A stretch of 43,773 bases of DNA from Phaeodactylibacter sp. (lineage in GTDB: Bacteria; Bacteroidota; Bacteroidia; Chitinophagales; Saprospiraceae): positions 1 through 43,773 of the forward strand of contig NZ_JALEGS010000023.1 in NCBI RefSeq assembly GCF_022763345.1. Reading direction: 5' to 3'. The notes beneath the pieces were generated by a model. It was not told where the DNA came from, ran no database searches, and worked only from the letters and a program-made list of their open reading frames with translations. Positions within the stretch are counted from its first letter, which is position 1. Every line of letters starts with the position of its first letter. Positions 31,338 through 40,875 of the stretch are shown here, in pieces. The translations under genes were made by a program, and so were the position numbers.

Positions 31338-34300
31338 GCAGGTTTGCTTGCCATTTCCTCCAGGACTTCCACTTCGTTTGTGATGCGGCCGGAAAGTATT
31401 TGTGCCGTTCTGGCTTCGTAGGGAGAAAGTTTTTCCAGATCGATAGCGTATTTTGCCAGCCGGTCAAAGGAAGCAGTCAGCCCGGTGCCCTTAATTTTAT
31501 GTGCGTGGGCTTTGATCTCTTGCTCAGGAGCGCCATTCTCAAGGGCGGACTGAAGCGCTTCCGCATCTTTCCGGAGCTCGCCGGAACGTACCACGCTCCA
31601 TATTTCTTCAATGACTTCCTGCACTATCGCTTCGTTGCCGCCAAAACGTTCCAGGAGGGTGCTTCGGTTGAAAACAGGCATTGAAGCCTTCGGTGCTACG
31701 GTTGAGGCGGCTTCACCGGGTTCCTCAGGATTCGGTCCCTGTCGCATCTTGAGCCACTTTTCTAACATTTGCTGAAGCTGACTGGCTGTTATTGGTTTGC
31801 TCAGGTAGTCGTCCATGCCTGCCTGCAGGCACCGTTCCCGTTCCCCTTTGATGGTGCCGGCGGTAAGTGCGATAATCGGGGTGCGGCCGTTGCGCTCAGA
31901 TTCCCGGATCGCCTGCGTTGCCTGATACCCGTTGAGTATAGGCATTTGGACATCCATAAGTACCAGGTCAGGTTGAACCTCCTGGAATTTATCAACCGCA
32001 GATTTGCCATTGGCCGCTGTATGGATCTCAGCCTGATCAAGGATATTGTTAATGAGTTCACGAGCCAGAATAACGTTGACGTAGTTATCATCGACAATCA
32101 GGATGCGAAGGGATGGGCTTTCCACCGTAGCGTAGGGAGCGGGTGCGCTTGCAACTATTGCTGGCACGTCCTCTTGTTGCTGGTTGACTTGCGACAAGGC
32201 ATCAAATAGGCGTTGGATGGTAATCGGCTTATTGATTTGCTGAAATACCTTGTATTTTTTACAGGCTTTGTTGATTAAGCGGTCATCTGACGAGCTATGC
32301 AACAAAATGATTTTAAGGTCATCGGCCGTAAGCTCCAGTTCTTCCCGGATTCTCCTTACGACCTCAATGCCATCCATATAAGGCATATGGTAATCGGTGA
32401 TTAGGACGTCAATGCTGCTATCCTGCTTCAGCTTTTCGAGCGCAGTGATCCCATTCGATGCAGAGGAGGTGTAGACTTGTTGGAGGTGGAGCATTTCCTT
32501 GAGAATGTGTAGATTGTTGGGGTTGTCATCAACAATAAGGACGTGTTCGATCTCCGAAAGCCCTTCCCATTGATTGCGGTCTCCTTCTTCCGTTTGGAAG
32601 TAAGCCACGAAGGAAAAGGTGCTCCCCAGGTTCAGCCGGCTTTGGATTTCAAGCTGCGACCCCATCAGGTGCAGGAGCTTGTTTGAAATGGTGAGACCGA
32701 GGCCGGTGCCTCCGTATTTGCGGGTAGTGGAGTTGTCTTCCTGTGTGAAAGCCTCAAGGATTTTATCTTTTCTTTCTTCGGCTATGCCAATACCCGTGTC
32801 CCGGACCACAAACCGGAGTCCCTGATAGCCATTTTCATCTTTGCCAGGCAGGGCTGAAATGCCGATTTCTATTTCGCCTTCCTCTGTGAATTTGACGGCG
32901 TTCCCAACCAGGTTGACGAGGATTTGCCGGATGCGTACCGGGTCTACCCAGGCGTAGCGGGGCAGGTTGGGAGAGAGGTTGAGCAGCAGTTCGATGCCCT
33001 TCTCGTTGACCTTGTACTTGACGATGTCGCCCACCTGGCTGACCAGCTCCCAAAGGTCGGTTCGTTCGTAGGAAAGCTCCAGTTTGCCTGCTTCGATTTT
33101 TGAGAAATCCAGGATGTCATTGATCAGGTCCAGCAGAATATTGCCAGACTGATGGATGAGGCTCATGTATTGCTGCTGCGTGTCATTGAGCTTGGTCTTC
33201 AGCAGTAGGTCCGTAAAGCCGATAACGCTGTTGAGGGGCGTCCGGATTTCATGGCTCATGTTGGCCAGGAAAGAAGACTTGGCGATATTGGCCGCCTCGG
33301 CCCGTTCCTTAGCGGCTTTGAGTTCTTCTTCGTACTGTATGCGCTGCGTAACATCCTGCCGGATAGACAGGTATTTTTCAATTTGTCCATCTTTTCCCTT
33401 AATGGGGGTGATGGTGGAGTCTACCCAGTAATATGATCCGTTTTTGGCTTTGTTCTTAACTATGCCCCGCCAGATTTTTCCTTGGGAAATAGTATCCCAC
33501 ATATCCTTCCAAAATGCTTTATCGTGATAGCCCGAGTTGATCATCCGATGGTCATTACCGAGTAGTTCCGCTTCTGAATAGCCGGATACCTCTGCGAATT
33601 TGGAGTTGGCCTCAATTATTGTACCCTTATTGTCCGTTGCAGATACGAGCGCATTCATATTCAAGGCAGAATTGATCGACTCCATGGCATTAACCTGGAA
33701 AACGAGTTCGCTTTGTGCTTTAGCAAGGTCTTCATTGCTGTTCCGGAGATGATCATTCAGGCTGCGCAGTTTTTTGGTATAAGAAGCGATTTGTCCCAAC
33801 AGCGGATACATAATGAAAGAGGCGATAAACCCCACCAGGCACAAGCTCAAAACCAGCAGTGTGCGGTTGAGCACAATCAGCCGGTCATTCTGAGCACTGC
33901 TGTTGTATTCGTAGCGGTTGACGATTTGCTCCATCCCACTTAAAAAAGTCTGTTGGTCCTCAAAGAGCATTTTCAATCGCGAGGCCTCCTTTTCTCCCTC
34001 AAAACCGATAGCATAGGCATTGCTGATCAGGCGCTTCCGGGCATCCTCTATGGAATTGTTAATGGCAAAGGTCAGGGAATCATTCAGCGGATTGTGAAAA
34101 TGGTTGCCGGGGCTGCCATCGAACAGGTAAAGATGGGCATCATTAAAGCGGGCAATGCTTTCTTTTAAATCCTGCCGGATTAATTTCTGGTCCTCCTGTG
34201 GGATTTCATAGAAGAAACGGAGGGATTGAAGTGCAATTTTCTGAGAATGCGTCCTTTGCCGCCCGGCAAGATTGATAAGAGCGGCACTGTCCTTATTTTG

Positions 34301-34399
34301 TTTGAGGGCATTCTGGAGGGATAGGAAATAGAAAATAAACATGGCCCCAATAAAGGAGACAGAGACAAAGAAGGTTAAGCGGTACTTCTTGGAATTCAT
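31334..34399 (-). CDS. Hybrid sensor histidine kinase (PilJ-PAS-HK-REC-REC-HPt)
   Basis: A 1021-residue membrane sensor. Order: TM1 (about 9-27), periplasmic PilJ/nitrate-sensor-like helical domain ([11 protein letters not shown] near 43), TM2 (~180-200), PAS (~245-355), HisKA with His383 in [10 protein letters not shown], HATPase (D-T-G-I-G-I; G-G-T-G-L-G-L), first receiver with Asp669, second receiver with Asp816, and HPt with His967 (H-K-I-K-G). The complete internal phosphorelay has no response regulator gene next to it. Start ATG 34399 is chosen; 34519 would add 40 residues before TM1. It is divergent from the secreted M4 protease gene, which could be a target. Confidence 0.94.
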   Translation of the reverse strand: MNSKKYRLTFFVSVSFIGAMFIFYFLSLQNALKQNKDSAALINLAGRQRTHSQKIALQSLRFFYEIPQEDQKLIRQDLKESIARFNDAHLYLFDGSPGNHFHNPLNDSLTFAINNSIEDARKRLISNAYAIGFEGEKEASRLKMLFEDQQTFLSGMEQIVNRYEYNSSAQNDRLIVLNRTLLVLSLCLVGFIASFIMYPLLGQIASYTKKLRSLNDHLRNSNEDLAKAQSELVFQVNAMESINSALNMNALVSATDNKGTIIEANSKFAEVSGYSEAELLGNDHRMINSGYHDKAFWKDMWDTISQGKIWRGIVKNKAKNGSYYWVDSTITPIKGKDGQIEKYLSIRQDVTQRIQYEEELKAAKERAEAANIAKSSFLANMSHEIRTPLNSVIGFTDLLLKTKLNDTQQQYMSLIHQSGNILLDLINDILDFSKIEAGKLELSYERTDLWELVSQVGDIVKYKVNEKGIELLLNLSPNLPRYAWVDPVRIRQILVNLVGNAVKFTEEGEIEIGISALPGKDENGYQGLRFVVRDTGIGIAEERKDKILEAFTQEDNSTTRKYGGTGLGLTISNKLLHLMGSQLEIQSRLNLGSTFSFVAYFQTEEGDRNQWEGLSEIEHVLIVDDNPNNLHILKEMLHLQQVYTSSASNGITALEKLKQDSSIDVLITDYHMPYMDGIEVVRRIREELELTADDLKIILLHSSSDDRLINKACKKYKVFQQINKPITIQRLFDALSQVNQQQEDVPAIVASAPAPYATVESPSLRILIVDDNYVNVILARELINNILDQAEIHTAANGKSAVDKFQEVQPDLVLMDVQMPILNGYQATQAIRESERNGRTPIIALTAGTIKGERERCLQAGMDDYLSKPITASQLQQMLEKWLKMRQGPNPEEPGEAASTVAPKASMPVFNRSTLLERFGGNEAIVQEVIEEIWSVVRSGELRKDAEALQSALENGAPEQEIKAHAHKIKGTGLTASFDRLAKYAIDLEKLSPYEARTAQILSGRITNEVEVLEEMASKPA

Positions 34400-34586
34400 C
34401 GTGCATATTCGTTTGGGGGAGTAGGGGAACTCCTTTAACGCTGTAAAATAGGCTTTTTTTGCAGAAGTGTAAAGCCCTGTAGAAAAAGAAGCCCTGAGTT
34501 TTTTCCAGAAATTTGACAAAAGTCAGAGTTTAATGTTGCAACTTTAGGTTGTTTTTTAAATCATTTCCGCGAATGTAAACTATAGT

Positions 34587-37500
34587 ATGAAAAAGCAACT
34601 ATTCCTCCTGTTGAGTGCAGCTGTGTTTCTGGGATTGGGATTCCGTCAACTGCCTTCCGGACCGGCTCTGGCAGATAACCCGTTTGTACCGGTGGAAGGC
34701 CACCAAAACTGGCTGCGGGTCAGGCCTGGTTTTGCGCTTGGAGCTGAAGAAGCGCTGCGCCATTTTGAAAACATGCAAAACTGGCCACAGGGTGCGGTTT
34801 GGCAAAAGATGAAAATCCGTGAAGAAGGGGAGAGAAGCCACCATCTTTACCAGTTGTTCTACCAGGGCTTTCCCGTTCAGAGCAGTCAGTTGTACGTGCA
34901 CACAAGGCAGGGGCAGGCTACGTTGATCAATGGCCAATGGCCCACAGATTGGCCTTCCGTTCAGGGGGTTCCGGTTTTGTCACCGGAAGAAGCATTGGAT
35001 CAGGCGCTGTCGGTCGTCCCGGCTGAAGTATACGCCTGGGAAAACCAAGGGCTGGAGCGAATGCTGAGAAAGGTGCGCCGCGATCCCAACGCTACCTACC
35101 TGCCAAAGCCTGAGCTGGTCTGGGCAGGCGCACGTGCGAGCGCCCGGAGCGGATTGACGCTGGCTTACCGGATGACCATAAACGCTCAGCGACCGCTGCA
35201 ACGGGAGCTGGTTTTTATCAATGCCACAGACGGTTCGGTGCTCAATGGCATCAATCTGCTGCATACCCACAATACACCGGGCACAGCCGAAACCAAATAC
35301 AGCGGGCAGCGCACCATTATGACCGACTCTATGGACAATGGGCAGTTCCGTTTGGTGGAAACCACACGCGGGCACGGCATTGAAACCTACAACATGCTGC
35401 GCGGAGATGATGCCGAACAAGCCGAAGATTTTCTGGACGATGACAATTTCTGGGACAATTTTAACGCCAATCAGGATGAAGTAGCAACTGATGCGCACTG
35501 GGCCGCCGCCGCTACCTTTGACTACTTCGCAGAGCACTTCGATTACATTGGGGTGGATGGCGATAGCATGGCGCTGATCAGCTACGTGCACTACGACCGG
35601 GATGTGATCAATGCCTTTTGGAATGGCGACTGGGCGCTTTTTGGCGATGGCAATGGCACAAGCTTTACTTCACTGGCTACTACCGATGTGGTTGCCCATG
35701 AATTCATGCACGGCATTACCCAAAGCAACGCCAACCTGATTTACCAGGACGAAAGCGGTGCACTGAACGAATCCTACAGCGATATTTTTGGCACCGTCAT
35801 CGAATTCTATGCCTCTCCGGAGCTGGCAGACTGGACCATTGCGGAGGATGCGGATCAGGAAGGCAACGGCTTCCGAAATATGCAGGACACTAAAGAAGAC
35901 GGCCATCCGGATACCTACCTCGGACAACACTGGTTTACCAGCTCGGGCGATAATGGCGGAGTGCACACCAACAGCGGCGTGCAAAACCACTGGTTTTACC
36001 TCCTGACTGAGGGCGGCAACGGTGTCAACGACCGTTTAGATACCTTCAGTGTGGCTGGCCTGGGCATGGATACAGCCGCCCTGATTGCTTTCCACAACCT
36101 CCGGTACTACCTCACAGAGTCTTCCAATCATTTTGATGCCCGTCTTGGGGCCATTCAGTCGGCGGAGGACCTGTTTGGGCCTTGCTCAGGCCCCGTGGTT
36201 CAGGTCACCAATGCCTGGCATGCTGTAGGAGTGGGCACGCCCTTTGCCGATTCGGACCTGCAGCCGCTGTCCATATCCAATTTGGACTCCCTTTCCTGTG
36301 GCTTGCCGGAAGAAACCTTCTTAACCGTCGAACTGGCCTACACCAGCTGTTTTACGGATGCGGGCGCAGGAACTGCAATCCCACTGGCCTTCCAGGTCAA
36401 TGGTGGGGCTGTTTCGGAAGACACTTTGGTCCTGGAAGAAGCTTTGGTGCATCAGGACATCCTGAATTTTACGTTCAGTGTGCCCGCCACCGCACTTGCC
36501 GAGCCGGCAACGCATGAAATTAAGGTATGGGCCGCCTATGGGCCAGACAATATTGCCGCGAATGATACGCTCACTGTTGTGATCGAGAATATCCTGGCTC
36601 AGAACGCCGACCTCAGTGTGGAATCGGTCCGTAATCCGGTTTCCGCCTGCTTTATGGGGGCAGAGACTGTCGAAGTGGCGGTGCGGTTTAATGGCTGCGA
36701 TTCTATAGCGGCTGGCACGCCCATCACCTTGCATTATCAGCTAAATGATGGGGCCATCGTTGCTGAAGAAGGCACAGTGCCGGTGACGACCTACCGGGGA
36801 GAAAGCTTTTTCTACACCTTCCAGACACCGGTTGATATTCCCATACAGAATGCTAATACGATTGATGCCTGGGTGGCTTACCCTTCTGACTTTCTCAATC
36901 AGAACGACACGCTGGCATTAGCGCCGGCCTCCAATCCGGTCCCGGTGGTTGACTATGGTGTGCTCACCTTTGAGGCAGGAGCAGCTTCTCAGGACTCCTT
37001 CTTTGTCGATGCGGGCCCTTTGGCTCAGGTCCGCTTTTCGGAAAGTGCTGCTTTCACAGGTGGGTTCGGGCTGCTGATAACCGGGACAAACAGTTTTGAA
37101 GCCTATCAGCAGGGGGCGTACACCCTGCCAATAGGCAGTAACGTTTGGGACGTGAATCCTGATTATGGGGCACGGGTCTGTTTCTGTGCGGATCTGACTA
37201 ATGTGGAGGACCCGCTGCTGGAATTCGACTTACAGCAAAGCTGGTCGCCGGTGTTTTTGGCGAATGGGGTGCAGGGGAGTACCCCCTTTGCTTCTGCGCT
37301 TCGGGTGCTGGTAAATGGCGATTCGGCTTCTCTCACGCTCAAGCCGGAGACCATAGTACCGGGCCCCTTCGAGACACGTCAGGTAAGCCTCTTGCCCTAC
37401 GCTGGTCAGCAGGTAGAGGTTTGTTTTGAGACCCGTACCGGGATAAGCCAGGAAGCCGACCCTTTTAACCGGGGCGATAAAATCCATCTGGACAATATCG

Positions 37501-37796
37501 TAATTGGGGAGGCGCTGGTGAATACATCAGCTCCTGCTAGCCTGGGGAATCAACTCAAGGTTTTTCCGAACCCCGGAGGCGAGGCGGTCACGCTCGAAGT
37601 AGCCGTAGCGAAGGCCGGGCTGGCAGCCCTTAGCGTAACGGCTCTTACCGGGCAGGAAGTGCTCCGCCAGGAACTGACATTAAGCCCTGGCACACAACTA
37701 CTGGACCTGAATACGGAAAGCTGGCCAGCCGGTGTTTATCAGGTGGTGCTGAATGGTGAAAGCTATCGTATCGTCCAAAAGTGGGTGAAGCTCTGA
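34587..37796 (+). CDS. Secreted M4 metalloprotease with T9SS sorting domain
   Basis: A 1069-residue thermolysin-family zinc protease. Order: signal peptide (1-~20), FTP/PepSY-type propeptide (~50-220), catalytic domain with zinc motif H-E-F-M-H (371-375), third zinc ligand Glu395 (A-L-N-E-S-Y-S-D) and His460 (G-G-V-H-T-N-S-G), two CARDB-like beta domains (~575-800), a further beta domain, and a C-terminal T9SS type A sorting domain (from K-V-F-P-N-P-G-G near 991, with P-A-G-V-Y-Q-V). It should be exported across the outer membrane by the type IX system and degrade extracellular protein. Confidence 0.94.
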   Translation: MKKQLFLLLSAAVFLGLGFRQLPSGPALADNPFVPVEGHQNWLRVRPGFALGAEEALRHFENMQNWPQGAVWQKMKIREEGERSHHLYQLFYQGFPVQSSQLYVHTRQGQATLINGQWPTDWPSVQGVPVLSPEEALDQALSVVPAEVYAWENQGLERMLRKVRRDPNATYLPKPELVWAGARASARSGLTLAYRMTINAQRPLQRELVFINATDGSVLNGINLLHTHNTPGTAETKYSGQRTIMTDSMDNGQFRLVETTRGHGIETYNMLRGDDAEQAEDFLDDDNFWDNFNANQDEVATDAHWAAAATFDYFAEHFDYIGVDGDSMALISYVHYDRDVINAFWNGDWALFGDGNGTSFTSLATTDVVAHEFMHGITQSNANLIYQDESGALNESYSDIFGTVIEFYASPELADWTIAEDADQEGNGFRNMQDTKEDGHPDTYLGQHWFTSSGDNGGVHTNSGVQNHWFYLLTEGGNGVNDRLDTFSVAGLGMDTAALIAFHNLRYYLTESSNHFDARLGAIQSAEDLFGPCSGPVVQVTNAWHAVGVGTPFADSDLQPLSISNLDSLSCGLPEETFLTVELAYTSCFTDAGAGTAIPLAFQVNGGAVSEDTLVLEEALVHQDILNFTFSVPATALAEPATHEIKVWAAYGPDNIAANDTLTVVIENILAQNADLSVESVRNPVSACFMGAETVEVAVRFNGCDSIAAGTPITLHYQLNDGAIVAEEGTVPVTTYRGESFFYTFQTPVDIPIQNANTIDAWVAYPSDFLNQNDTLALAPASNPVPVVDYGVLTFEAGAASQDSFFVDAGPLAQVRFSESAAFTGGFGLLITGTNSFEAYQQGAYTLPIGSNVWDVNPDYGARVCFCADLTNVEDPLLEFDLQQSWSPVFLANGVQGSTPFASALRVLVNGDSASLTLKPETIVPGPFETRQVSLLPYAGQQVEVCFETRTGISQEADPFNRGDKIHLDNIVIGEALVNTSAPASLGNQLKVFPNPGGEAVTLEVAVAKAGLAALSVTALTGQEVLRQELTLSPGTQLLDLNTESWPAGVYQVVLNGESYRIVQKWVKL

Positions 37797-37812
37797 TCAC
37801 TCTGGTGGACTA

Positions 37813-37862
37813 TTAAAAAATGAAACCGCCTGGTGCATTGCGCGCCAGGCGGTTTCGTTTTT
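37813..37862. terminator. Bidirectional terminator
   Basis: Perfect 12-base arms GAAACCGCCTGG (37822-37833) and CCAGGCGGTTTC (37845-37856). An A-run on the left and GTTTTT on the right give T-tracts on both strands, serving the convergent protease and lysyl oxidase genes. Confidence 0.92.
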
Positions 37863-37883
37863 CCAATAGAGCTGTGTCAGGCT

Positions 37884-40268
37884 TTACTGAATGCTAAACC
37901 GGCCGCTGCCTTGCCGCTGATGGCTGCTCAGGCGGTAAAAGTACAAGCCGGCGGGCCATTGTGCAGTGGGTAATTCAACGGAGTTGCCAGCGATGGACTG
38001 AGCATAGAGCAACTGCCCGTTGGCATTCCGCACCTCCAGTTGGTAAACATCTCCGGCAGGATTCTTAAACTGAAGCATAGCCGGCCCGGAGGTGGGGTTG
38101 GGAACGACCTTCGCATCCAATTGTTGAATCAGATCCCGGGTGCCGGTAGGAGGCTCGTATTCCACGCAAGGGTCCAGCAGGTAAGTGACGGTTTGCTCCT
38201 GATCGAGGTTGATGATCTCCTCAATAGTGGATATGCAAATGAAATCCTCCGTGACTTCACTGAAATGCACCCGGCAGAGCGGCTGAAAAGCATTACTTTT
38301 GTTAATGGTTGAATCCTGGTAGGAAATACCGATGACGGTTTGCCCCGCACCGTTTGGTGAAATGGGATAGATGGCATCGTCCACCAGATTTTCCACTTGC
38401 TGCACGACCACGCCCTCCATCGTAAATTGGTAAGCATTGATCCGGGCAGAGGAATTGTAAAGCCCGATATCCACGTAGCCTTCCTCGAAATTGGTATCCA
38501 GGATGGTGAGCAGGGTAGTGTCTGTGGTGTTGAGCACGCCCGCCGGGAAGTTGCAGTGGTCATGCGCGCCTCCTCCGGTATGCGGGTGCAGCGTACCGTA
38601 ATTGTAGCAATTGGCCAACAGACTGGCATCGTAAACGGTGATGCGGCCATCCTCGTTGAGGTCGTTGCAGGGCGTAGGCGTCAGGTCACCATCCAGCGCA
38701 TGCCCAACGTAGGCGTAGGCATCGGCCGTTTCCTGATTGCCGTTTTGATCGAGGTCGCCGCGCAGGGCAGTGCCGCCACAGTTGCCTTCACAGTCAATTA
38801 CCGCATTGCCGTAGGGGTTGCCTTCACAATCGATGTAGGGGTCGCATTCTTCATCTAGGCTCATTTCCAGGCTGCCGGAAGAGCGGTCCAAAAGGATACA
38901 AACCTGTGCCCAGTTGTTGAGGGTATCTTTCTCAATGCGGCCCAGCTTGTCGGGGGCATTATCCCAGTTTACCCGGGTGACGAAAGTGTAGCGCCCGTCC
39001 GGCACGTCGGTCACATCAATCCACTGGCACTCCAGGGCAGCATCGTAAATGTCATGACAGCCGGCCGTGATGCCCATATTGTTGCAGCCATACTGCGGGG
39101 AGCCGGTGGTACAGCCGAGGTCAATAACGCAGAACCCGTTTTTGAAGCCAATAGGGATTTCCGTACCATCTTCCTGGTAAAGCACATACTCGGCATAGCC
39201 ATCGTAGTGGAAGTGTTCGTGGCAGTTGTCGTAAGTGAATTGCGTATTGTCGGTGCTGGGCTGTCCAATGAAGTAGTCGAGCTCCCCTTCATTGGCGATC
39301 CAGGTGGTAAAGCGGACAATATCACGCTGCCCATAGCCATGCAGGCAGCCTTCTTCGATCAGGCAGGGGTCGGTAGAGTTGATGGTGGATAGATAAATAC
39401 TGGAGGCCAGTATGCCCTGATCGACAACGAGGTCAGGCGCAGCCGGGCAATTGGGATCGCCCTGTGGCAGGCAGGAGCCATCGTCTATGGTAGCCAGTGG
39501 GTTGAAGTTGCAGGAGTTAGGATCCGTACAGCCTACCACCGGGCCAAGGTAGGTCAATTCCCAGTTGATGCTGTCTGCACAGGCATTTTCGTGGTCCCCG
39601 ATCCGAATGTAATAGGTAAATGCCGGGTCAAAAAAGGCTTCCACCACAGCGGCAGGCGCACAATCGCCCTCATCGTTATTGTAAAATATGGTGCTTTGGT
39701 TGTCCTCCGCAATCGTGCCGGTACAGCCATCATAAATCCAAATCTTGGTGTCACAGTCATTCAGCCCACAAGTGGAGATGAGGTAGGTACCCACTGAATC
39801 CGGGGTGAAGGCATACCAGCTGTCGTCATAGTAAGCGGTATAAAACCCTTCGGAGACCGGCACGGCAGATTCACATTCTTCGCCGGGCGCGCAGTTGAAA
39901 CTGTGGGCCGCTTCCTGTGCGAAGTTCTGCCCGCCTTCAGCAATGGTATCCTGCCCAACGATCAGGCGGTAAAAGCCAGGGGCAAAAATGCCGTCCCCGA
40001 AGCTGTCCTGAATCCGAAACCGAAGGCAGGTGGAGTCGGGCACACAAAAAGTAGACTGATAAAAACTGTGGTTGGCGTAATCAAAAAAGCTGGCCGATCC
40101 GTACACGGTACCCGCTTGATCGGATACCGTCCATGCCGTTTCGTAACCATAGCTGTCGGTTTGCACTTCAACCGTGACCGAAATTTGCCCGTCGGCACAA
40201 GGGTCTTGCCCAAAGGCAGCAGTTTGTAAAAGTAGCAGTAGCAGGGGGTAGAGTATTCGTCGCTTCAT
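37884..40268 (-). CDS. Secreted lysyl oxidase homologue with T9SS sorting domain
   Basis: A 794-residue exported protein. Order: signal peptide (1-~20), beta domains, a Cys-rich repeat G-C-T-D-P-N-S-C-N-F-N-P (~246-266), a lysyl oxidase domain (~278-460), a dockerin-like EF-hand region (~503-555), a beta domain, and a T9SS type A sorting domain (V-V-P-N-P-T-S-G onward). The LOX domain keeps the copper triad His350, His352, His354 (C-H-E-H-F-H) and both residues of the lysine tyrosylquinone cofactor: Lys376 (G-F-K-N-G-F-C) and Tyr408 (C-H-D-I-Y), aligned with human Lys320 and Tyr355. It probably oxidises amines or protein lysines outside the cell. Confidence 0.88.
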   Translation of the reverse strand: MKRRILYPLLLLLLQTAAFGQDPCADGQISVTVEVQTDSYGYETAWTVSDQAGTVYGSASFFDYANHSFYQSTFCVPDSTCLRFRIQDSFGDGIFAPGFYRLIVGQDTIAEGGQNFAQEAAHSFNCAPGEECESAVPVSEGFYTAYYDDSWYAFTPDSVGTYLISTCGLNDCDTKIWIYDGCTGTIAEDNQSTIFYNNDEGDCAPAAVVEAFFDPAFTYYIRIGDHENACADSINWELTYLGPVVGCTDPNSCNFNPLATIDDGSCLPQGDPNCPAAPDLVVDQGILASSIYLSTINSTDPCLIEEGCLHGYGQRDIVRFTTWIANEGELDYFIGQPSTDNTQFTYDNCHEHFHYDGYAEYVLYQEDGTEIPIGFKNGFCVIDLGCTTGSPQYGCNNMGITAGCHDIYDAALECQWIDVTDVPDGRYTFVTRVNWDNAPDKLGRIEKDTLNNWAQVCILLDRSSGSLEMSLDEECDPYIDCEGNPYGNAVIDCEGNCGGTALRGDLDQNGNQETADAYAYVGHALDGDLTPTPCNDLNEDGRITVYDASLLANCYNYGTLHPHTGGGAHDHCNFPAGVLNTTDTTLLTILDTNFEEGYVDIGLYNSSARINAYQFTMEGVVVQQVENLVDDAIYPISPNGAGQTVIGISYQDSTINKSNAFQPLCRVHFSEVTEDFICISTIEEIINLDQEQTVTYLLDPCVEYEPPTGTRDLIQQLDAKVVPNPTSGPAMLQFKNPAGDVYQLEVRNANGQLLYAQSIAGNSVELPTAQWPAGLYFYRLSSHQRQGSGRFSIQ

Positions 40269-40285
40269 TTTTATGGGTGTTTTGA

Positions 40286-40293
40286 CAAAAGTA
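40286..40293 (-). promoter_or_regulatory. -7 promoter element of the lysyl oxidase gene
   Basis: On the minus strand it reads TACTTTTG, a match to TAnnTTTG, about 18 bases before the ATG at 40268. No clear TTG at the -33 distance. Confidence 0.5.
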
Positions 40294-40416
40294 AGGTTTC
40301 AACTTGGTTTAGGGACACATATATAAATGTATGTCTGGCGAAAGTCTTTTTTTCAGGCGCTCTGCCTTGGTTATCAGGCATCTAACAAAAGGCGCACGAT
40401 TTTTTTGCCTACAGGC

Positions 40417-40447
40417 TTGCATGGAAAAAATATCCCCCTTATATTTG
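40417..40447 (+). promoter_or_regulatory. Promoter of initiator tRNA
   Basis: TTG (40417-40419) and TATATTTG (40440-40447) with a 20-base spacer, an ideal Bacteroidota -33/-7 pair, about 38 bases before the tRNA 5' end. Confidence 0.8.
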
Positions 40448-40485
40448 CAGTCCGCTACGAAAGATGTGGCGCGTAAAAACAAAAT

Positions 40486-40558
<73 letters not shown>

Positions 40559-40564
40559 CTAAGT

Positions 40565-40603
40565 AAAAGCGTAACAGTCGTACTGACTTGTTGCGCTTTT
40601 TTT
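40565..40603 (+). terminator. Terminator of initiator tRNA
   Basis: AAAAGCG (from 40565) pairs with CGCTTTT (40594-40600), with further inner pairing ACAGTC/GACTTGT (one bulge). A run of seven T ends at 40603. Confidence 0.8.
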
Positions 40604-40807
40604 GTGCCCCTTACCTGCCTGACGGGTTTCCAAGCCTGCTATACCTGCTCACGGGCGTATAACAAATTGCACAAAACAGAAAGTGCCCACCGGCTATCAA
40701 AGTGCAATAGCTGCTGGGGTAGAGCTTCCCGCTCTGCTCCAGCTTATCCATGAATGCTGCCAGGCTATTCAAGTAGTGCAATGTGTTATGCACACCCTGA
40801 CCGCCTC

Positions 40808-40828
40808 AAAATTGGATTTTCCAATTTT
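40808..40828. promoter_or_regulatory. Perfect palindrome upstream of the PLP-amidinotransferase operon
   Basis: Nine-base arms AAAATTGGA and TCCAATTTT around TTT, ending 47 bases before the TTG start at 40876. It may be an operator or a weak intrinsic terminator (one further T follows). The surrounding gap 40604-40875 (272 bases) holds no convincing gene; a 60-codon minus-strand reading frame there has no recognisable family. Confidence 0.45.
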
Positions 40829-40875
40829 TCTGCTAAATTAAAGGCAACCAAAGATTCTTAACCAAAGCCAACCTT

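Noticed and set aside
40611..40793. A 60-codon minus-strand frame after the initiator tRNA
   Set aside because: No recognisable family, odd composition and partly overlapping the region next to the terminator; could be a decayed gene but I cannot support it.
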